Origin: Brasenia schreberi
Lineage: Eukaryota; Streptophyta; Magnoliopsida; Nymphaeales; Cabombaceae
Reading direction: 5' to 3'
Length of the DNA: 64,000 nucleotides
Assembly: GCA_036023115.1 (NCBI GenBank)
Contig: JAYKKT010000079.1
Span: forward strand, 15,801,501 to 15,865,500
In this document: positions 59,371 to 64,000 of the stretch, one piece after another
How the letters are laid out: each line of letters starts with the position of its first letter
Numbering within the stretch: position 1 is the first letter of the stretch
Position numbers and translations under genes: made by a program
Notes under the pieces: generated by a model
What the model saw: the letters and a program-made list of their open reading frames with translations, nothing else
Database searches by the model: none
Told to the model about the DNA's origin: nothing

Positions 59371-59512
59371 TCATTCCTTTATTTTTCCTACTTGCTAGTT
59401 CCCTGATTGAATTCCTCCCTATAATTTTCTGCGTAATCGCATTTTTTATACTCTTTGATTTTAGGTTGAATAGATTTGTTACATGTAAGCACTTCTTCAA
59501 AGTTCGTTCTTG

Positions 59513-60309
59513 ATTGCATCGTCTTTTCTGAGTGCATGTGGAGTTGGTGATGGAGTTAAATGAATTGTCATTCATCGATTAGCACACTATTTGTTCGACA
59601 AAATGCCTCAAGGGGATATTGCTGCAGCCAGAGCTTTGGGTTCGTATGTAAGAAGATATGCGTAATGATTTTTTCTTTTCGTGACCCCTCTTTTGTAATG
59701 TAGAGTGCGAAAGACTGCACCAATAGACATAAACAGTTGAAACGAGACTTGAATTGATACTGCCCACAGACTTGTGTCCATTGTTGCAAAGTTGCAGATG
59801 TATGCCGCGTCTTAACCGGCAGATTTCAGGCTGCGGCTACATTAAGTCAATATATACTGGCTTAAAGTGCCGTTAGTACCGAAATGCAACTTCACTGCTT
59901 CTGTGTAGTTCTTGGTTGCATCGTCTTTTCTTAGTGCATGTTGGGTTGGGGATGGAGTTGCATTGTAATACATAGCACACTATTTGTTCGGCGAAATGCC
60001 TGAAGGAGATATTGCTTCATGGGGAGCTTTGGGTTCGTATGTAAGAAAGATTATATATAATGATCTTTTTTCTTTTCTTAACCTTTCGCTTTTGTAATAT
60101 AGAGTGCAAAAGACTGCACCAATAGATACAAACAGTTGAAACTAGACTTGGATTGATACTGCCGAAAGACTTATGCCCATTGTTGCAAAGTTGCAGATGT
60201 ATGTCGCAGTCGCTGCTTTTTGCAAATTTGGGGTTGTTCAAGTCATCGTAATGGCTTAAGTGTCCTTAGTCCCCAAATGCAAGATCACTGGTTCTGTGTA
60301 GTTTTCCAT
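59513..60309 (+). repeat. ~400-bp tandem duplication downstream of U1
   Basis: Copy 1 (59513-59912) and copy 2 (59913-60309) are collinear throughout, from TTGCATCGTCTTTTCT to TTCTGTGTAGTT. Each contains an exon-like unit: AG|CACACTATTTGTTCG, an ATG (59603 and 59996), the donor-like TTC|GTATGTAAG, then TTTTGTAAT.TAG|AGTGC (60 and 66 bp apart). With that splice, both give a 25-codon frame ending at the same stop, beginning MP[QE]GDIA and ending APID[IT]NS. The family is unknown. Confidence 0.75.
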
Positions 60310-60504
60310 CTCGCTCCTTTTTGCTCGTTTGGGGCATTGAAGTCATCTAGTGGAGTAGAAATTAGCTGCAGATCGGTAGAAGTTTCACGGAGATATCTAA
60401 AGATTTTGATCTGTGTTTCTTCTGTTTTGCCATGCCTGGAAACAGAACAAACGGGAATAGGATAGATCGTTCTCAGTTATGTATGGTGTTATATTGCTGC
60501 CTGA

Positions 60505-61035
60505 AGCATGGGTGGCATACCCGTACCGGGTACTTCACTGGGTACTGGTATGCTTGCTGGTACTTAGGGTACTTATATGACTGAATCAGTAGATGAAGAT
60601 TCAAGCAGTGTGAAAATGAAAACTTAATGTGATAAATAAAAATTAGCGTGTGTGTCTGCTATATATGTTTGTGGTTCCCCATTTTCAAAATGTGTGTATT
60701 TTAACAATTAGTATGTTTGTGTTTTTCTGGTTCTCTATTTTGATAATATATTGCAATCTATTGTCTCCTATTGCCGCATAACATAAATAGATGAGACTTG
60801 ATATATTTGCATGTTGTTTAGGATTCTCGTTTTGATACGATGCCATTTAAGTATTTATCTTTTTAATTTTTATAGTTGTCAATTATGAATTATCATATTT
60901 CATTTTATATAAATTTAATTATATATAATATATATTGAAATTTCTATATATTTTAATAGTGGCATATTTCTAGCTTAGATTTTATGAAATTCATGTATCC
61001 CCTACCCGTACGACACCATACTCGTATTCATGCAA
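60505..61035. mobile_element. possible foldback-type repeat with GTACCC-rich ends
   Basis: GGTGGCATACCCGTACCGGG and more at about 60510-60560, and CCCTACCCGTACGACACC at about 60998-61016, lie in opposite orientation around an AT-rich core. The style matches the element in the carboxylesterase intron. Confidence 0.4.
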
Positions 61036-61274
61036 CATATTTGCTGCTCATTAAAGGCTTATAGGTGACATTAAACAAAACGCGTCCTGGTGTTGTTAGA
61101 TTTCAAATTGAGCCACATAGGACCATGAGTTGTGGCATATCAAATCAGCTTTTCCTTATTCCAAAACCTCAACTTCATAATTCAGTGTGTTGCCAACAAA
61201 ATCGACATTTTTCAGCAACAACACGGTGTATAAAGTCCGTCACTGCCGGAAAAGCAGCAAAAAAAACAAGATAA

Positions 61275-61378
61275 GAACTCCCAACGACCAATGTGGTGAG
61301 CCTACTAGATGCAAACCTGGAGATCGAACTCCCAACGACCTCTTGCCCGAGATCCAATTCTCTGGCCAGTGAGCACAC
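61275..61378 (-). mobile_element. possible tRNA-derived SINE-like fragment
   Basis: Minus-strand GGGAGTTCGATCTCCAGG resembles a B box. GAACTCCCAACGACC occurs twice, 51 bp apart (about 61277 and 61328). No tail is identified. Confidence 0.3.
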
Positions 61379-61379
61379 A

Positions 61380-62650
61380 TGTTCTAGTAGTCGATAGCAC
61401 TTGATGAATTCTATTCAATACCAAAGCAGCCTCCTTATTAATTGTGTACAGAGTATGCCACCATGACCCCCATTAAAACTGTATGCTTCAAATCTCCAAC
61501 GTGATCCGATGTAGCATTCCATCTATCAACAAAGGTGGTGTACCAAATTTTGGATCAGTTTTCATGTCATGTTTAAAATTGAGACCCCTAAGGATCGTGG
61601 ATCTCACAGAGGGATATAAAGTCAAGTCTTCAATGAAGCCTCTGGCGGTGCTGAAATATATGATTGTATGAGAACTAAAGGCAAATAATTGTAAAAGTTA
61701 GCAAAATTTATTGCGCCAGTTAGTCGGTTCGCCAATTATACATTGAGAGGGGATAAATGAGTCTGAAGACCACAGCAATCAAAGTCCTTTCGGTGCTCCT
61801 TTGGTTGCCTTTGTGCAATGCTGAAAGATGGAAGCCAAATGCCTCTCGAGTAGAGCTCACCATTGATGAGAATGAAGTGATCACGAATTGTCCGGTCAGG
61901 TTGTTGTTGGGTTGTGTAATGTTCCAGAGTTCAGATCTTCATAATTGAATCTCTCCTTAGAATCAATAGATCCAGTACTATCTTTTCCTTACTCCAGCAG
62001 CCCAAGAGGAATTTCTCATATCATGCAACAGACACTTGAATTGCTTATAAAAGATCAACTAGTTACACAAAGAACAATATATAGTTCACCCGGCAAGGGA
62101 ATCGACTCAAAATTTTGATGATGGTGAGTTCAATACCAGGGCCATAAATCTGGCTTCGGCCTTTGTAATGTAAAAAAAGAACTTATAGTTTGTTACGTAC
62201 ATCCACCATCTTGGATTACGTTAGGTGTTGGATGTAATTGCCTATTTACCATGTTTATGTAAATTCGAAACATGAAAATAAATGAATTCCTTTCGGATTG
62301 ATTCATTTATTACCTTTAGAATGTGCACGATATCATGGATCGTATCAGTGTTCATTAGAAATGAATATTGAGGATCCACCCCACATCACATGGAAATGTA
62401 GGGTTGAAATGTAGAGTTTAATCATTATTTAGAAGTTGAGTACAACTTGTGAAAAGCAAGTCTAGGTTTTCCTTCATGGGTAAGACTTTGACTCTATCTT
62501 CTAGCGGATCTTGAGCTGCCTGCTGGATAATTGGTGCATCACTGCACGTGCCAATGCGTAAGAGTTCCATGAGATATGTATATAAAAAATTCACATAAAC
62601 AAAATAATCTTAAGGCGTTCTCCATCACAAACATTCTTAAAGAGATGAGT
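61380..62650. other. gene-free DNA
   Basis: The 62-63-codon frames at 61483-61671 and 61757-61948 look mildly protein-like. The second begins MSLKTTAIKVLSVLLWLPLC, a possible signal peptide. I see no domain or gene structure to support either. Confidence 0.35.
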
Positions 62651-62739
62651 GGAATGAAAACTGAATTTTGAATATATATTAATGTATGATAAATATAGCT
62701 AAATAATGTTTAAATTTGTATGATTTTACTAAAGCATTC

Positions 62740-63077
<338 letters not shown>

Positions 63078-63099
63078 ATGTACATGTATGCCGTATCCT

Positions 63100-63740
63100 T
63101 CAGATTCAATCCTCCCAAGTCTTGGTCATTCCCAGAAATGAATGATACAGACTAAAGCACTGAAGATTACCTTTCTCCAAAACTAGATGCATGTATAAAA
63201 TCAGATCTGACTTTTGTCAAGGGGCTCTCAACATAACTAGTTCGGATCTAGAGCTAGCGCTAGCTGTATCAAGCCAATAAACAGACACACACACAAAAAA
63301 CCTGAACCCAGTTAAAATGGTCAATGCCAGCCTGTTCGGGTCGGAATGGGTTGGGTCACATTGGTCAATGTCAACCTGAATTTGACTCAACGAAACTTCA
63401 CCTCTGACCTGAAAATTTTATAGGTCCACCACTGTAAGCATTGCTGCTGCTGCTGCTTCTGCGGAAAAGACTGAATTCCGTAATCTACAAAGCTTAAAGG
63501 CGTAAATTAATTAAAAACTAAGCAATCACATCCATTTTCTAGTGGAATTTATATAACAACAACAATAACTAGTGGAATTTATATAACAAGCATGAAAATT
63601 AAGACCCTCTTTTCCTAAATGCACTCCTACGCCATCTGTTGCTTTTCTCTCCAAATTGGTAATAAGAATAAAGAGGCTACCAAGAAAGAAGGGATACTCT
63701 GAATGGATGGTAGGTTACTAAGATGGCTAAGAACTACCCT
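63100..63740. other. intergenic DNA before the right-edge gene
   Basis: ATAGGTCCACCACTG at 63421-63435 resembles the hAT end at 11458. A duplicated TAGTGGAATTTATATAACA (about 63540 and 63571) is separated by a short spacer. No gene is visible. Confidence 0.4.
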
Positions 63741-63747
63741 CTAACAT

Positions 63748-63755
63748 TATAAATA
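63748..63755 (+). promoter_or_regulatory. TATA box of the right-edge gene
   Basis: TATAAATA 116 bp before the ATG at 63864, followed by a CT-rich leader. Confidence 0.65.
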
Positions 63756-63863
63756 GGTGGCACACTTCTCCAACTTTCACACTGCTTGCTCAGTTGTCTC
63801 TTCTGGTTCTTTTGCTACTGAGGGAAAGGTGGTGGGCTCCTTGATTCATAAGCTCGGAGCACC

Positions 63864-64000
63864 AATGGCACCTACTCCCTTTGCAAAAGTTGCTTTGCTT
63901 ATGCTGTTTTCATTCTTGGTCTCTCTCTCTCTCTCTACACTTGCACAGCACACACACATACATACTTCCACACTTTTCCTTTTTTGTTTCAACCGGTCAC
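63864..64000 (+). CDS. N-terminus of a secreted protein (runs off the window)
   Basis: The first 45 codons start MAPTPFAKVALLMLFSFLV, continue SLSLSTLAQ, and read on to the window edge. The profile is a classical signal peptide with likely cleavage after LA-Q or nearby. A TATA box and a pyrimidine-rich leader upstream support a real gene start. The His/Thr-rich part after the peptide (QHTHIHTSTL) may be translated CA repeat or may already be intron if a donor lies nearby. Small secreted families such as gibberellin-regulated peptides begin in this way, but the mature part is not visible, so no family can be given. Confidence 0.5.

Noticed and set aside
61757..61948. Small secreted protein gene (63 codons)
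   Set aside because: The hydrophobic start is not followed by any conserved or Cys-rich pattern, and no promoter element or splice structure supports it.

Overview
This is nuclear DNA from a flowering plant. The evidence is a two-exon plant carboxylesterase of the CXE11/CXE16 type, a U1 snRNA gene with a plant-type promoter, a cluster of small secreted cystatin-like genes, and a dense layer of plant transposons (RTE LINEs, chromoviruses, Tat-like Ty3/gypsy and Ty1/copia remnants, hAT transposase remnants, MITEs, tRNA-type SINE-like pieces) with long TA/GA microsatellites. I do not name the species. Most of the window is AT-rich and without genes.

Layout. 1-12.6 kb: possible end of an unrecognised gene, then transposon-derived DNA including a TTF-type hAT transposase pseudogene (6.7-10.7 kb) split by a ~2.7 kb insertion. 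12.7-17.1 kb: the carboxylesterase gene, complete and apparently functional, with a 2.9 kb intron. 17.1-21 kb: repeats and a BED-type hAT remnant. 21.2-26.7 kb: first cystatin-like block, with four copies of which only one (25.26-25.61 kb, minus) is intact. 26.77-31.23 kb: a complete non-autonomous LTR retrotransposon with a perfect 5-bp target duplication. 31.2-34.7 kb: the rest of the interrupted duplication, then a gypsy gag remnant. 34.75-40.63 kb: a degenerate chromovirus whose 5' LTR also carries the 3' end of a second copy. Its right LTR ends 11 bp before the TATA box of a fifth cystatin-like copy (40.73-41.14 kb, broken). 41-43 kb: a diverged duplicate of 23-25 kb plus the 31.3-31.7 kb tail. 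43.7-47.5 kb: gypsy and copia gag remnants on the minus strand. 49.95-51.02 kb: a truncated RTE LINE. 52.3-52.8 kb: a sixth cystatin-like gene, intact, minus strand. 54.0-58.3 kb: a miniature head-plus-tail LINE derivative, a full-length RTE LINE nested in a MITE, and another MITE copy. 59.19-59.35 kb: U1 snRNA gene. 59.5-60.3 kb: a ~400-bp tandem duplication containing two small exon-like units. 63.75-64 kb: promoter and signal-peptide start of a gene leaving the window.

Four loci look functional: the carboxylesterase, two secreted cystatin-like proteins that lack the classical QxVxG inhibitory loop, and the U1 snRNA gene. The partial gene at the right edge may be a fifth. The cystatin family has expanded by tandem, inverted and segmental duplication, and most copies have decayed or been hit by retrotransposons.
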